A DNA stretch of 64,000 bases from Paenibacillus phytohabitans (GCF_013141775.1 NZ_WHOB01000023.1:1-64000); one strand, 5' to 3'. Positions 1-11,045 are shown, numbered from the stretch's first letter. Translations and numbers: made by a program. The notes: generated from the sequence alone by a model not told the origin.

Positions 1-95
1 ATCCGGAGCAAGCTCCTTCATAACTCCGCTCGACTTGCATGTATTAGGCATGCCGCCAGCGTTCGTCCTGAGCCAGGATCAAACTCTCCAAATTG
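1..95 (-). rRNA. 16S ribosomal RNA, 5' end (partial)
   Basis: Read on the minus strand, this is the conserved first ~95 nt of bacterial 16S rRNA. It holds the universal 27F site GAGTTTGATCCTGGCTCAG (86 down to 68), then GACGAACGCTGGCGGC and the start of the V1 hairpin. The gene runs out of the window to the left, so the rRNA operon lies leftward of base 1. The mature 5' end is placed a few bases before GAGTTTGATC by analogy and is uncertain by several bases. Confidence 0.97.
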
Positions 96-235
96 GTTTT
101 AGAAAGAGCGATTGCTCATTTTGAAACTGACGATTCATTAAATGAATCTTGTAAAAATTAACGCGTTCCATTTGTTCAGTTTTCAAAGAACTTGCTCCCG
201 GCGTTTCAACGTTATGTATCTTGCACAGGAATTAG

Positions 236-265
236 ATCATATCATGTTTCTATGTTTCATGTCAA
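236..265 (-). promoter_or_regulatory. rRNA operon promoter P2 (proximal)
   Basis: On the minus strand TTGACA (265-260) and TATGAT (241-236) are separated by 18 bp. They face the 16S gene about 140 bp downstream. Between promoter and 16S, at about 191-173, is the leader sequence GTTCTTTGAAAACTGAACA, a motif common in Bacillales rRNA leaders and associated with antitermination/processing. The near-consensus hexamers fit a strong sigma-A rRNA promoter. Confidence 0.8.
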
Positions 266-320
266 CTTATTTTTTCTTCGCCGCTTGTTTCAGCGTCGAT
301 GTCTCATAAGCACAAGAGAT

Positions 321-349
321 AATATATCATGCCGCCCAGATGTTTGCAA
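321..349 (-). promoter_or_regulatory. rRNA operon promoter P1 (distal)
   Basis: On the minus strand TTGCAA (349-344) and TATATT (326-321) are 17 bp apart, about 85 bp upstream of P2. Tandem P1/P2 promoters are usual for rrn operons in Bacillales. The -35 is one base off consensus. The A/T-rich stretch just upstream (350-362) could act as an UP-like element. Confidence 0.65.
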
Positions 350-496
350 GCCTTTTTTATAAATAAAACCAGGAACGCATAATTACGCTCTATACCGCAC
401 AAATTGATTCCCATAATACATCGCTTATGGCTACAATAGGATTTATCTTCATCTTATAGATGCTCTTTCTAATTCCCGTCTCTGAAAGGAGTCCTA

Positions 497-1747
497 ATGT
501 CCAACAAGTCTATACCCGCTGCTCCTGCCACCGCTATTGAGGAATCCAGCAATTTGCAGCAGGCAACCATTTACCGGATTTTACTCGCAGTCAGTTTTGT
601 TCATCTGTTCAATGATTCCATCCAGGCGCTTATTCCGGCAATGTTTCCTGTACTGAAGGATAACATGCTGCTCTCTTATGCCCAGATTGGCTGGATTGCG
701 TTCGCGCTTAACCTCACCTCCTCGGTGATTCAGCCCATTATCGGCTTTGCCGCTGACCGCAAACCCCGCCCAATTCTGCTTCCTCTGGGGATGTGCTGCA
801 CTTTTGCCGGCGTCTTCTTACTCGCTTTTGCCGGGAACTACGTACTTGTTATCGTATCCGTGATGCTCGTGGGCTTTGGTTCAGCCGCCTTTCATCCGGA
901 AGGCATGCGTGTAGCCCATATGGCCGCCGGTCAACGGAAGGGGCTGTCGCAATCTATTTTTCAGGTGGGCGGCAACGCCGGTCAGTCCTTGGGTCCGCTT
1001 CTGATGAAATGGGTATTCATCCCCTTCGGGCAGATGGGGGCCCTCGGGTTCACCGTAATCGCTGCTGCCGGGATCGCCGTCCAGACTTATGTGGCCCGCT
1101 GGTACCGGGAAATGCTTGATGCCGGGTATACTTTTCGCAAAAAATCGGTGTCCCGCTCCATTGACCCCGCCCGCAGCAAACGTATTCTGATTACAACGGT
1201 CATTCTGGTCTTCATTGTGTTTGTACGCTCCTGGTACGGCGCCTCCATCGGCGGCTATTATGCCTTCTACTTAATGGACAAATACGGAATGACACTTGAT
1301 GATGCCCAGATCTATATTTTCATGTACCTCGCGGCTGGTGCAGTCGGGACGTTCTTCGGAGGGCCGCTCGCCGACCGTTTCGGCCGCCGTAATCTCATCC
1401 TCGTCTCGATGATCGGGACAGTGCCGTTTGCACTTGCTCTGCCTTTTGTGAATCAGTTCTGGGCGGCAGTGCTGCTGATCATCTCCGGGTTCATCCTATT
1501 ATCCAGTTTCTCCGTAACTGTGATCTACGCGCAGATGCTGTACCCCGGCAATATCGGTACGGTCTCAGGTCTGATTACCGGACTTGCCTTCGGTCTTGGC
1601 GGTATAGGATCTGTCGTAATCGGACATTTAATTGATACGATCGGAATTGCGACGGTGTTCGTGGCATGCGGATTTCTCCCCCTGCTTGGTCTGCTTGCGC
1701 TGTTGCTGCCCGGTGACAGGAAGCTTGAGGAATGGGCGGCTGAGTAA
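497..1747 (+). CDS. fsr: MFS efflux transporter, fosmidomycin-resistance type
   Basis: A 416-residue, 12-helix major facilitator protein of the plasma membrane. The first helix segment (SFVHLFNDSIQALIPAMFP), the DRKPRP loop after helix 2, FHPEGMRVAHMA and QSIFQVGGNAGQSLGP closely follow the Fsr family, whose Escherichia coli member exports fosmidomycin. The second half has the usual ADRFGRR loop near residue 295. The natural substrate is unknown; a drug or metabolite exporter is the safest reading. The start is set by AAAGGAG seven bases upstream of ATG. The gene stands alone between the rRNA promoters, which point away, and the next gene. Confidence 0.88.
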   Translation: MSNKSIPAAPATAIEESSNLQQATIYRILLAVSFVHLFNDSIQALIPAMFPVLKDNMLLSYAQIGWIAFALNLTSSVIQPIIGFAADRKPRPILLPLGMCCTFAGVFLLAFAGNYVLVIVSVMLVGFGSAAFHPEGMRVAHMAAGQRKGLSQSIFQVGGNAGQSLGPLLMKWVFIPFGQMGALGFTVIAAAGIAVQTYVARWYREMLDAGYTFRKKSVSRSIDPARSKRILITTVILVFIVFVRSWYGASIGGYYAFYLMDKYGMTLDDAQIYIFMYLAAGAVGTFFGGPLADRFGRRNLILVSMIGTVPFALALPFVNQFWAAVLLIISGFILLSSFSVTVIYAQMLYPGNIGTVSGLITGLAFGLGGIGSVVIGHLIDTIGIATVFVACGFLPLLGLLALLLPGDRKLEEWAAE

Positions 1748-1917
1748 ACAACTGGACCCGCTATCTCTGTATGAGAATAGTCCATCCTTCCCTGGCGGGA
1801 ACTTGTAAAAAACGCGGTGAATCGCAGAGAATTATTCAAGGGACTTTTTTTGCGGTACAATTAGTTTAAACTTGAATTAATTATCGTCAGGCTGAAGGCT
1901 CCTAAGGAGGTAGGCAC

Positions 1918-3192
1918 ATGAAGAACATACTTACAAAAATCCGCAAAGGCTACGGCAAAAAACTTGTATCTATTCATATGTGGAATGCTTGGCTGGTCCT
2001 GTTTCTGGCGCTCAGCGGCCTGATGCTGGTGGGCGGTTTCTGGAGGGAGATGCTGGGCGAAGGCAGAGTGTGGCTGAAATGGGGCCATATTGTGTTTGGA
2101 CTAGCGCTGCTGATCCCTGTCGTCTATTATCTGCTGCTGGCTGCGAAGCATTGGAAGCGATTGAAGGGCAAAACGGGTCAAAAGGCTAATGTCATCTTCG
2201 TGCTCACTCTTCTGATCGGCTGGCTGGTCTCCGGAGTTGTCCTGTGGCAATTCAGACTTGCCGGGCCCAGAGCGGCTAATAGTGCGCTGTTCGTTCATGA
2301 TCTGCTGACCTGGGTAGGACTCCCGGTGATCATCTACCATTCCGTTACCCGGGTTAAATGGCTGAAGGAGCCTAAGAAGCGCTCTATCATAGCGGAGACG
2401 TTACCTGTAGAGAGTAATACTGAACCTACTGTACGGCCACGACCCGCAGCTTCGTCAGAAGCTCAACCTATGTACACACGCCGAGGTTTCATCAAAGTAG
2501 CTGTAGGAGCAGGTCTCGCCGTAACGCTCGGCCCAACCTTTGTACGCTGGATCGGCAAATCCCTGCAGCTTCCGGGTACAGCCGATTATGCGGCCTCCAA
2601 TGCCAATGCCCTGATTCCCGATCCGGTTCCGCTGGCGGAATCAGCCCCTCCCATCGGCGGGGGAGCCGAAGGCAGCTTCCGTGTATACACCGTCACTGAC
2701 ATTCCCGCCTTCGATAACTCCAACTGGTCTTTTACAATCGACGGTCTGGTGGACAAGAAGTTTACCTGGAGCTGGGAAGAATTCGTCAAGCTGCAGCGCG
2801 AGGTGCAGGTCAGTGATTTTCACTGTGTAACCGGCTGGTCGGTCTATAAAAACACATGGGAGGGTCTTCCACTCTATAAGCTGCTGGATATGGCCGGTGT
2901 GCAGGATGATGCTGTCACGGTCAAGCTCTACTCGGGAGACGGTGTCTATACGGACTCTCTAACGCTGGCTCAAGCGCGGATGGAGGATATCATGGTGGCT
3001 GTAATGCATGACGGCAAACCTATCCCTAATCAGCTCGGCGGACCTGTACGCCTGGTTACTCCGCAAATGTATGCCTACAAGTCAGTTAAATGGCTGAACC
3101 GCATCGAATTGATCGCAGGTGATCATGTCGGCTATTGGGAACAGCGCGGGTATGACATCGATGCCTGGCTGCCTAACGCCAAGCGGGTCTAA
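1918..3192 (+). CDS. Membrane molybdopterin oxidoreductase fused to b-type membrane domain
   Basis: 424 residues in two parts. Residues 1-150 form four transmembrane helices, each carrying a histidine (H20, H57, H127, H141), as expected of a b-type haem membrane domain of the cytochrome b561/ferric-reductase kind. Residues 187-205 (TRRGFIKVAVG) form a twin-arginine motif plus hydrophobic segment inside the chain. Residues 250-424 are a sulfite-oxidase-type molybdopterin domain; C303 in DFHCVTGWS is the expected molybdenum ligand. The family (YedY/MsrP and relatives) reduces S- or N-oxides, but the substrate here is unknown. In E. coli the membrane haem partner MsrQ is a separate protein; here the electron-delivery part seems fused. 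Start supported by AAGGAGG. A terminator follows at 3253. Confidence 0.85.
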   Translation: MKNILTKIRKGYGKKLVSIHMWNAWLVLFLALSGLMLVGGFWREMLGEGRVWLKWGHIVFGLALLIPVVYYLLLAAKHWKRLKGKTGQKANVIFVLTLLIGWLVSGVVLWQFRLAGPRAANSALFVHDLLTWVGLPVIIYHSVTRVKWLKEPKKRSIIAETLPVESNTEPTVRPRPAASSEAQPMYTRRGFIKVAVGAGLAVTLGPTFVRWIGKSLQLPGTADYAASNANALIPDPVPLAESAPPIGGGAEGSFRVYTVTDIPAFDNSNWSFTIDGLVDKKFTWSWEEFVKLQREVQVSDFHCVTGWSVYKNTWEGLPLYKLLDMAGVQDDAVTVKLYSGDGVYTDSLTLAQARMEDIMVAVMHDGKPIPNQLGGPVRLVTPQMYAYKSVKWLNRIELIAGDHVGYWEQRGYDIDAWLPNAKRV

Positions 3193-3252
3193 CTCTTCCA
3201 CTCTACTCTATTCCATTCTACTCTCTATAAGCTGTAACTTAAGGCTACTCTT

Positions 3253-3295
3253 AATCTCTCGCTTCCCTGGATCAGGGGCGGGAGATTTTTATTTT
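3253..3295 (+). terminator. Rho-independent terminator of the molybdopterin gene
   Basis: ATCTCTCGCTTCC pairs with GGGGCGGGAGAT across an 8-base loop, with two mismatches or wobbles, followed by TTTTTATTTT. It lies 60 bp after the oxidoreductase stop and before the alkaline phosphatase promoter, so it separates the two transcription units. Confidence 0.75.
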
Positions 3296-3312
3296 ATCGA
3301 AACAGCCTCATC

Positions 3313-3366
3313 TTTACATTATATGTATATTCGAGTAACACTCTCTTAATGAATGCTCTCTAGTAT
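3313..3366 (+). promoter_or_regulatory. Candidate Pho box and -10 of the alkaline phosphatase gene
   Basis: Four hexamers occur with exact 11-bp spacing: TTTACA (3313), TGTATA (3324), GTAACA (3335) and TTAATG (3346). This matches the known Bacillus PhoP operator layout of TTAACA-like repeats separated by about 5 bp. A -10-like TAGTAT follows at 3361-3366 with no clear -35, as in PhoP-activated promoters where the repeats occupy that place. The start codon is 35 bp further on. The regulator itself is not in the window. Confidence 0.65.
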
Positions 3367-3400
3367 AAGGGTGTAAACCATAGATTATAGGAGGGTAAAT

Positions 3401-4672
3401 ATGAAATCAGCTAAAAAGTATGGAGTGAAGACAGCTTTTGCCGCATCTGCAGCCGCTGCGCTGCTCGTCTCAGGTGTAGTCACCACAGGATCTTCAAGCA
3501 ATCAAGCCGACGCGGCAACCTCCAAAACCAAAAATGTAATTCTATTCGTCGGTGACGGCATGGGGACTGCTCAGCGTAATGCCATCCGGTTAGCCACTGT
3601 AGGTGAAAAAGGCAACCTTGCTATGGACTCAATGCCATACGTCGGCCTCATTCATACAAGCTCCACGGTTCCGGTAACGGACTCTGCGGCATCCGCAACT
3701 GCCTACGCAAGCGGTGTGAAGACTTATAACGGGGCCATCGGCATGGATGCCGACAAGAAATCGGTTGCGACTCTTATGGAATATGCCAAAAAAGCGGGTA
3801 AGTCCACCGGAGTGGTGACGACGAGCCAGGTTACTGATGCTACGGGAGCTGCTTTTGGCGCACATGTCGAAGACCGTTCCAAGCAGAGCGATATCGCACT
3901 GCAGCTGCTGACCAAGAGCAAGGTAGATGTACTCCTCGGCGGAGGGGAGGATTTCTGGTATCCGGCAGGGCAGCCCGGCAAATTCCCGGACGAGCCTGCT
4001 GAAGACCCATCCGAGAAGAGCAAGGGAACCCAGGGCAACTTGGTAGATAAAGCGAAACAGCTGGGCTACAGCTATGTTTCCACTAAGACCGATCTGCAGA
4101 AGGCTAAGGGCAGCAAGCTGCTGGGGCTTTTCGCCAATGAGGAAATGTTCCAGCAGAATGAAGAAGGCAAAGGCGATATCTATAAACCGGTAGTGTCTCT
4201 GGCTGAGATGACGAAGAAAGCGATTGATACGCTGGACGCTAACTCCAAAGGATTCTTCCTGATGGTTGAAGAAGAGGGCACGGACGAGTTCGCCCACAAA
4301 AACAACGCCAAAATGACGATTAAATCCGGCCAGGAGCTTGACAAATCGGTTCAGGTGGCCAAAGACTATGCGAAGAAAAACCCTGACACTCTGGTACTTG
4401 TACTAGCTGACCATGAAACTGGCGGATTCTCGATTGAAGCGGTGGATGCAGAGGATGAGAGCGGAGACAGCATCTCCCAGGAAGATGGTCCTTTTGCCAT
4501 TGCCAACTCTAAGCTAAACTTTGTAGTCGACTGGACGACTTCGGGACATACCGCTGTTGATATTCCGGTTACGGCTATGGGCAAGAATGCCCAGCTATTC
4601 ACTGGCGTCTATGAGAACACTCTTATATTTGATAAGCTTCTGCAGTCAATGGGGCTGAACGCAGCGAAGTAA
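3401..4672 (+). CDS. phoA: Secreted alkaline phosphatase
   Basis: 423-residue phosphomonoesterase of the alkaline phosphatase superfamily, acting outside the cell to release phosphate. Residues 1-40 are a signal peptide (KK near the N terminus, an Ala-rich core, cleavage likely near ADA-AT). Metal and catalytic residues are visible: D52 in VGDGMG, nucleophile S95 in VTDSAAS, acidic metal ligands in MVEEEGTDEFAH (289-299), D337/H338 in ADHETGG, and H383 in SGHTA. Length fits Bacillus PhoA/PhoB. AGGAGGG precedes ATG. The Pho-box-like array upstream suggests induction by phosphate starvation. Confidence 0.95.
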   Translation: MKSAKKYGVKTAFAASAAAALLVSGVVTTGSSSNQADAATSKTKNVILFVGDGMGTAQRNAIRLATVGEKGNLAMDSMPYVGLIHTSSTVPVTDSAASATAYASGVKTYNGAIGMDADKKSVATLMEYAKKAGKSTGVVTTSQVTDATGAAFGAHVEDRSKQSDIALQLLTKSKVDVLLGGGEDFWYPAGQPGKFPDEPAEDPSEKSKGTQGNLVDKAKQLGYSYVSTKTDLQKAKGSKLLGLFANEEMFQQNEEGKGDIYKPVVSLAEMTKKAIDTLDANSKGFFLMVEEEGTDEFAHKNNAKMTIKSGQELDKSVQVAKDYAKKNPDTLVLVLADHETGGFSIEAVDAEDESGDSISQEDGPFAIANSKLNFVVDWTTSGHTAVDIPVTAMGKNAQLFTGVYENTLIFDKLLQSMGLNAAK

Positions 4673-4697
4673 TTCAGGCATAGTCTATATTTGAGAT

Positions 4698-4746
4698 AAA
4701 AAAAAGTCCCGGTGTCTTTCGCTAAACGCGAGGACCCCGGGACTTT
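4698..4746 (-). terminator. Bidirectional terminator between phoA and ligA
   Basis: AAAGTCCCGG...CCGGGACTTT forms a long stem with an imperfect middle. On the minus strand it is followed by eight T residues, making it the terminator of the pcrB-pcrA-ligA operon. On the plus strand it ends in a weaker TTTGTGT and may also stop phoA transcription. Confidence 0.85.
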
Positions 4747-4754
4747 GTGTATGC

Positions 4755-6827
<2,073 letters not shown>

Positions 6828-6843
6828 TTAATCGCAGCTTGCT

Positions 6844-9207
6844 TTATTCAACTTTGGTGATCGGTGCAAAGCCGGCCAGCAGCCGCTTCACGCCCACCGG
6901 CGCCGGGAAGGCAATCTGCAGCTCCGTATCGTTGCCGCTGCCCTTCACGGCCACAACGGTGCCTATGCCCCATTTGCCGTGGGAGACCTTGTCGCCCGCC
7001 TTGAAGCCCGCGGATGCTGCGGCCCCTGCTCCCGGAGCGCTCTGCGCGCCTCCGGTCGTCACTACGACACGGCCCGCGCCCGGCACCGCGCTCGCCGAGC
7101 TGCCGCTGCCGAAGCTGGCGGCCCCGCCGCCTGCCGGCGCATTCCCGGCAGCAGCGGTGCGGCTGCCGAAGTTCCCGCGGCTGCCTCCGCCTCCGCCGAA
7201 GCCGCGGCCGCCATAAGCACCGCCAACCTCCGCGCCTCCGCGCCGGAAGCGGTCCGATTCCTTCACGGTGTCTTCCTTCAGCTCCTCCGGAATCTCCTCC
7301 AGGAAGCGGGACGGCGCATTCGCGGTCGTCCGCCCGAACAGCGTGCGCATCCGTGCACAGCTGAGGAACAGCTGCTTCTCCGCACGGGTAATGCCCACAT
7401 ACGCCAGCCGGCGTTCTTCTTCCAGTTCGTCATTGTCCTGGAAGGCACGGCTGTGCGGGAACACGCCCTCCTCCATTCCGATGATGAATACAGTCGGGAA
7501 CTCCAGGCCCTTCGCGCTGTGCATCGTCATCAGCACGACGGCATCGCTGCGCTCTTCTTCGTCATTCACGCTGTCAATGTCGGCGATCAGCGCCAGATCC
7601 GTCAGGAAGGAGACCAGCGACTTATCCTCGTTGTTCTTCTCGAATTCCATCGTTACGGACAGGAATTCATCGATATTTTCCAGACGGGAACGGGATTCAA
7701 GAGTATTCTCATTCTGCAGCTCCAGTCGGTACTGGGACAGTTCAAGAATCTTCTCTGTCAGCTCGGTCACCGAGAGGAATTCCACCATGCGGTGCAGGGC
7801 TTCGATCATATCATAGAACTCCACCAGCGTATTACGCGTCCGGCCGGCAAAACCCAGGTCATCCACCGTCTGCAGCGCCCGGAAGATTGATACTCCCTGG
7901 GAAGCCGCTGCTGCCGCCAATTTACCGACAGTCGTATCCCCGAGGCCACGCTTGGGAACATTGATAATCCGCGTCAGGCTGATATCATCATCAGGATTGG
8001 AGAGCAGGCGCAGATACGCCAGCAGATCCTTGATTTCTTTGCGGTCATAGAACTTGATCCCGCCGACAATCTGGTAAGGAATATCCGACTTGATCAGAAT
8101 TTCTTCTATTACACGGGACTGGGCGTTCGTACGGTACAGAATCGCATGGTTCTGGTACGCCTGGCCCTGCTTCACATTCTTGCTGATCTCTCCGGTGACG
8201 AAGTATCCTTCATCATGCTCGGAGTCACCGCGGAACACCTTGATCTTCGCGCCTTCGTCCGAATCGGTCCACAGCTTCTTCGGCTTGCGTCCGGTATTGA
8301 GTGCGATAACACCATTGGCTGCGTTCAGAATATTGGAGGTTGAACGGTAATTCTGCTCCAGCAGAATGGTTTTGGCTTCCGGGTAGTCTTCTTCGAAATT
8401 AAGGATGTTCGAAATATCCGCCCCGCGCCAGCGGTAGATCGACTGGTCACTGTCCCCGACTACGCAGATCCGGTGATGACCCTCGGCCAGCATCTTGCAG
8501 AGCATATACTGCGCCCGGTTCGTATCCTGATACTCATCGACATGAATATATTTGAACTTCTTCTGGTAGAAATCCAATACCTCAGGAACTTCCTTGAACA
8601 ATTGGATCGTCTTCATGATGAGGTCATCAAAATCCAGCGAGTTATTGCTTCTCAGCCGTTGCTGGTATTTGGTGTACACTTTGGCCACAAGGCCTTCGAA
8701 ATAATCGCCGATCTTCTGCTCATACTGCGCCGGTGTAATCAGCTCATTCTTGTTCGTACTGATCACAGCCTGAATGGCCTTCGGCTCGAATTTCTTGGTA
8801 TCAATGTCCAGATCCTTCATACAATTGCGGATAACGGATAACTGGTCTGTCGAATCCAGAATGGAGAAGTTCGAAGTGAAGCCGATTCGCTCAATATCCT
8901 TCCGCAGGATCCGCACACACATCGAGTGGAAGGTGGATACCCAAATATCCCGGCCCTCCGTCCCTACCAGCTTGGAGACACGATCCTGCATCTCCCGGGC
9001 GGCCTTGTTCGTAAAAGTAATCGCCAGAATCGCCCAAGGCGGTGCCTTGCGGTTCGCAATCAGCCAGGCGATCCGGTGGGTAAGCACGCGGGTCTTACCG
9101 CTGCCCGCTCCGGCCATGATCAATAAAGGCCCTTCGGTAGCTTCTACAGCCTGACGCTGCGGGGGGTTCAGCCGGCTTACGGCGTCTTGTATGTTAACAA
9201 GTTGCAT
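6844..9207 (-). CDS. pcrA: ATP-dependent DNA helicase PcrA (UvrD family)
   Basis: 787 residues from the ATG at 9207, which has AAAGGAG ten bases before it; the in-frame ATG at 9216 sits only one base after that site. SF1A 3'-5' helicase for nucleotide-excision repair, rolling-circle replication and removal of RecA filaments. Motif I GAGSGKT lies near residue 35, motif II DEYQDTN, motif [17 protein letters not shown], motif [12 protein letters not shown] and motif [10 protein letters not shown]. The C terminus ends in the Tudor-like module ([16 protein letters not shown]) known to contact RNA polymerase. Between the helicase core and that module lies an unusually long, low-complexity Gly/Ala/Ser/Arg-rich linker of about 80 residues, GC-rich at DNA level. 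Central gene of the pcrB-pcrA-ligA operon. Confidence 0.97.
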   Translation of the reverse strand: MQLVNIQDAVSRLNPPQRQAVEATEGPLLIMAGAGSGKTRVLTHRIAWLIANRKAPPWAILAITFTNKAAREMQDRVSKLVGTEGRDIWVSTFHSMCVRILRKDIERIGFTSNFSILDSTDQLSVIRNCMKDLDIDTKKFEPKAIQAVISTNKNELITPAQYEQKIGDYFEGLVAKVYTKYQQRLRSNNSLDFDDLIMKTIQLFKEVPEVLDFYQKKFKYIHVDEYQDTNRAQYMLCKMLAEGHHRICVVGDSDQSIYRWRGADISNILNFEEDYPEAKTILLEQNYRSTSNILNAANGVIALNTGRKPKKLWTDSDEGAKIKVFRGDSEHDEGYFVTGEISKNVKQGQAYQNHAILYRTNAQSRVIEEILIKSDIPYQIVGGIKFYDRKEIKDLLAYLRLLSNPDDDISLTRIINVPKRGLGDTTVGKLAAAAASQGVSIFRALQTVDDLGFAGRTRNTLVEFYDMIEALHRMVEFLSVTELTEKILELSQYRLELQNENTLESRSRLENIDEFLSVTMEFEKNNEDKSLVSFLTDLALIADIDSVNDEEERSDAVVLMTMHSAKGLEFPTVFIIGMEEGVFPHSRAFQDNDELEEERRLAYVGITRAEKQLFLSCARMRTLFGRTTANAPSRFLEEIPEELKEDTVKESDRFRRGGAEVGGAYGGRGFGGGGGSRGNFGSRTAAAGNAPAGGGAASFGSGSSASAVPGAGRVVVTTGGAQSAPGAGAAASAGFKAGDKVSHGKWGIGTVVAVKGSGNDTELQIAFPAPVGVKRLLAGFAPITKVE

Positions 9208-9243
9208 GTGTGACATGCTCCTTTCTGAATATAAGCTTGAAAT

Positions 9244-9969
9244 TTATAAGTTCTCCCGGTCCAGCTGCGGCGTATTTCTCACTGCCTGAACGGTCAGCAG
9301 CGCCTGCTCCACATCATAGTAAATAATATTGCCGACCACTACTGTATCACATAGAGCAGCTGCCTGCATGGCTTCTTCCTCACCTGTAATACCGCCTCCA
9401 TAAAAAAGCTGGCTGTGCTCGACCATTGCCCTGACCTCACGCACAGTCTCCATATCTCCGAACCTTCCGCTGTACTCCAGATAAACCACCGGCAGATTCA
9501 TCAGCTTGTCCGCAATCTGTGCATAAGCCGCTGCCCCGTCTGCGCTAAGCGAGTGGTCTGCTCCTGTAAGCCGCGCTACGGATGAATCGCCATTGAGCAC
9601 AATATAGCCCTCAGTCAGCAGCAATTCCCATGGAATCAGACTGCCGAAACGTTCAATTGCCCGGCGGTGATGACCAAGAATCCATGAAGTATCGGCAGTG
9701 TTGAGCACCATGGGAATCATATACAGATCAAATCCGGGCACAGCGGCTTCCAGATCCGACACCTCCAGCGCACAAGGCACATCATACTGCCGGATTCTCG
9801 AGAGAAGACTCACCGTATTCTCATAAGTCACGCCAGTGGAGCCGCCTACCAGTATCGCATCGGTTCCCGAGAGACAGACAGCAGCGAGTTCCTCGTCACC
9901 AAGCTCACGGTCCGGGTCCAGCTTAAACACATGCCGCCACGGCTTGATCATTTGCCGCATTCCATTCAT
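9244..9969 (-). CDS. pcrB: Heptaprenylglyceryl phosphate synthase PcrB
   Basis: 241-residue TIM-barrel enzyme. The family joins heptaprenyl diphosphate to sn-glycerol-1-phosphate, forming an ether lipid precursor in Bacillales. Family marks include KPWRHVFKLDPDR, LVGGSTGVTYENT, PMVLNTADTSWILGHH, YLEYSGRFGD and LFYGGGI. The last two belong to the phosphate/substrate-binding face. It is the first gene of the leftward pcrB-pcrA-ligA unit, 36 bp ahead of pcrA; this order is conserved across Bacillus and Paenibacillus although the lipid and DNA functions seem unrelated. GAGG lies nine bases before the ATG. A nearby in-frame ATG (MIKPWRH) is an alternative start. Confidence 0.95.
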   Translation of the reverse strand: MNGMRQMIKPWRHVFKLDPDRELGDEELAAVCLSGTDAILVGGSTGVTYENTVSLLSRIRQYDVPCALEVSDLEAAVPGFDLYMIPMVLNTADTSWILGHHRRAIERFGSLIPWELLLTEGYIVLNGDSSVARLTGADHSLSADGAAAYAQIADKLMNLPVVYLEYSGRFGDMETVREVRAMVEHSQLFYGGGITGEEEAMQAAALCDTVVVGNIIYYDVEQALLTVQAVRNTPQLDRENL

Positions 9970-10114
9970 TATCGTCCATCCTCAATGTTCATCTAAGTGA
10001 ATACTCTATTTCCCAGTAGTTCAAAACAACAAATATACTCCTGCACACGCAAAAGCCGTATCTCTAGTCTAAGTCAGTACGAAGGCGGGTGTCAATTTAA
10101 AGCGAACAAAAATG

Positions 10115-10128
10115 CGAACATTTTTTCG
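10115..10128. promoter_or_regulatory. LexA-box-like palindrome upstream of pcrB
   Basis: The 14-mer CGAACATTTTTTCG fits the Bacillus LexA operator CGAAC-N4-GTTCG except for one base in the right half. It lies about 145 bp before pcrB and about 50 bp past the GDPD gene stop, in an otherwise gene-free 209-bp gap. Both the distance and the mismatch make this a weak call. The gap has no convincing sigma-A promoter that I can pick by eye. Confidence 0.3.
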
Positions 10129-10178
10129 TATTTTTAGAGTATAAGCTTTTGATGTACAGAAGCCGGCACGTTCAACTA

Positions 10179-11045
10179 CTAGCGGACACCCTTGATCCGG
10201 CTTAAGTCGTCCTCAGAGACAAAATCGGTATAGAATCCGTCGACTCCCATCCGGGACAGCTCCGAAATTTCTTTCTCGTCATTCACCGTATGCACATAGA
10301 TTCTTGCCCCGGCATTCTTCAGCTTCCTTACGAAGCTTTTGGTAGCTCTTACCGTCGGCATTGTGATGTCCACTCCGGTTTGACTGGCGAAATCAATGAC
10401 CACCTCATCACTGTCTTGCGTCTGATACAGCGTAAAGATCACTTCAGGAAAAGCGTACACCCGGTTCACCACATCCAGCATATCCCGGCTGTAAATCTGC
10501 GGAACAATCCGCTGCAGCAGGGCAGGGTCCTTCTTCTCGGCCGCTTCCACAATAAGCTGAAATTGTTTCGTTACCCGCTCCGGTTCGAGCTCTTTCGTGT
10601 CCGTTACAATGTAGGCATCCGGATAGATCACCATCAAGTCCATGATCTTATCAATATCCAGCGGGGAGTAGAGTTCTAGAACCGGGCTGCTCATGACATC
10701 CTCATAGTTCAGCACAGCCCCTTGCTTCGCCGCGGGAAGAACATTCTGCTGGCCCAGCAGTTTGCTCATATTGGCAGTCCATTCATGCCGGGCCACCAGC
10801 TTATCATCACTAGTCAGCAGCAGATCCGCCTCAAAAACCCGGGTTCCCTGCTCATAGTTAGCGATAAAAGCATCCAGTGTATTCGTATACGTATAGTTAT
10901 GAATCCCTCCCATAGCGTGAGCTACAATTCTATGGGCTGCAAAGCCGGTAGCGGGCTGTTTCTCTTTTTCCCCAAGTGTGAGTACAAGCAGGAGTGCAAT
11001 AGCTCCGATCATAATGACGGAGGCGATAATCTTTTTCTTATCCAT
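10179..11045 (-). CDS. GDPD-like phosphodiesterase, membrane-anchored
   Basis: 288 residues. An N-terminal hydrophobic helix (residues 8-25) anchors the protein or serves as an uncleaved signal, so the catalytic part is outside. The rest is a TIM-barrel of the glycerophosphodiester phosphodiesterase superfamily: IVAHAMGG near residue 40, TNTLDAF, FEADLLLTSDDKLVARHEW, and a C-terminal YVHTVNDEKEISELSRMGVDGFYTDF, typical of the family end. Two core motifs are altered: the classic HRG is HAMGG, and the HD after the metal loop is HE. The substrate may therefore not be a simple glycerophosphodiester. It precedes the glycan genes, so a role in processing cell-envelope polymers is possible but unproven. 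Confidence 0.8.
   Translation of the reverse strand: MDKKKIIASVIMIGAIALLLVLTLGEKEKQPATGFAAHRIVAHAMGGIHNYTYTNTLDAFIANYEQGTRVFEADLLLTSDDKLVARHEWTANMSKLLGQQNVLPAAKQGAVLNYEDVMSSPVLELYSPLDIDKIMDLMVIYPDAYIVTDTKELEPERVTKQFQLIVEAAEKKDPALLQRIVPQIYSRDMLDVVNRVYAFPEVIFTLYQTQDSDEVVIDFASQTGVDITMPTVRATKSFVRKLKNAGARIYVHTVNDEKEISELSRMGVDGFYTDFVSEDDLSRIKGVR

Noticed and set aside
96..496. tRNA or small gene between the rRNA and the MFS gene
   Set aside because: No cloverleaf or open frame; the region is explained by rRNA leader and promoters.
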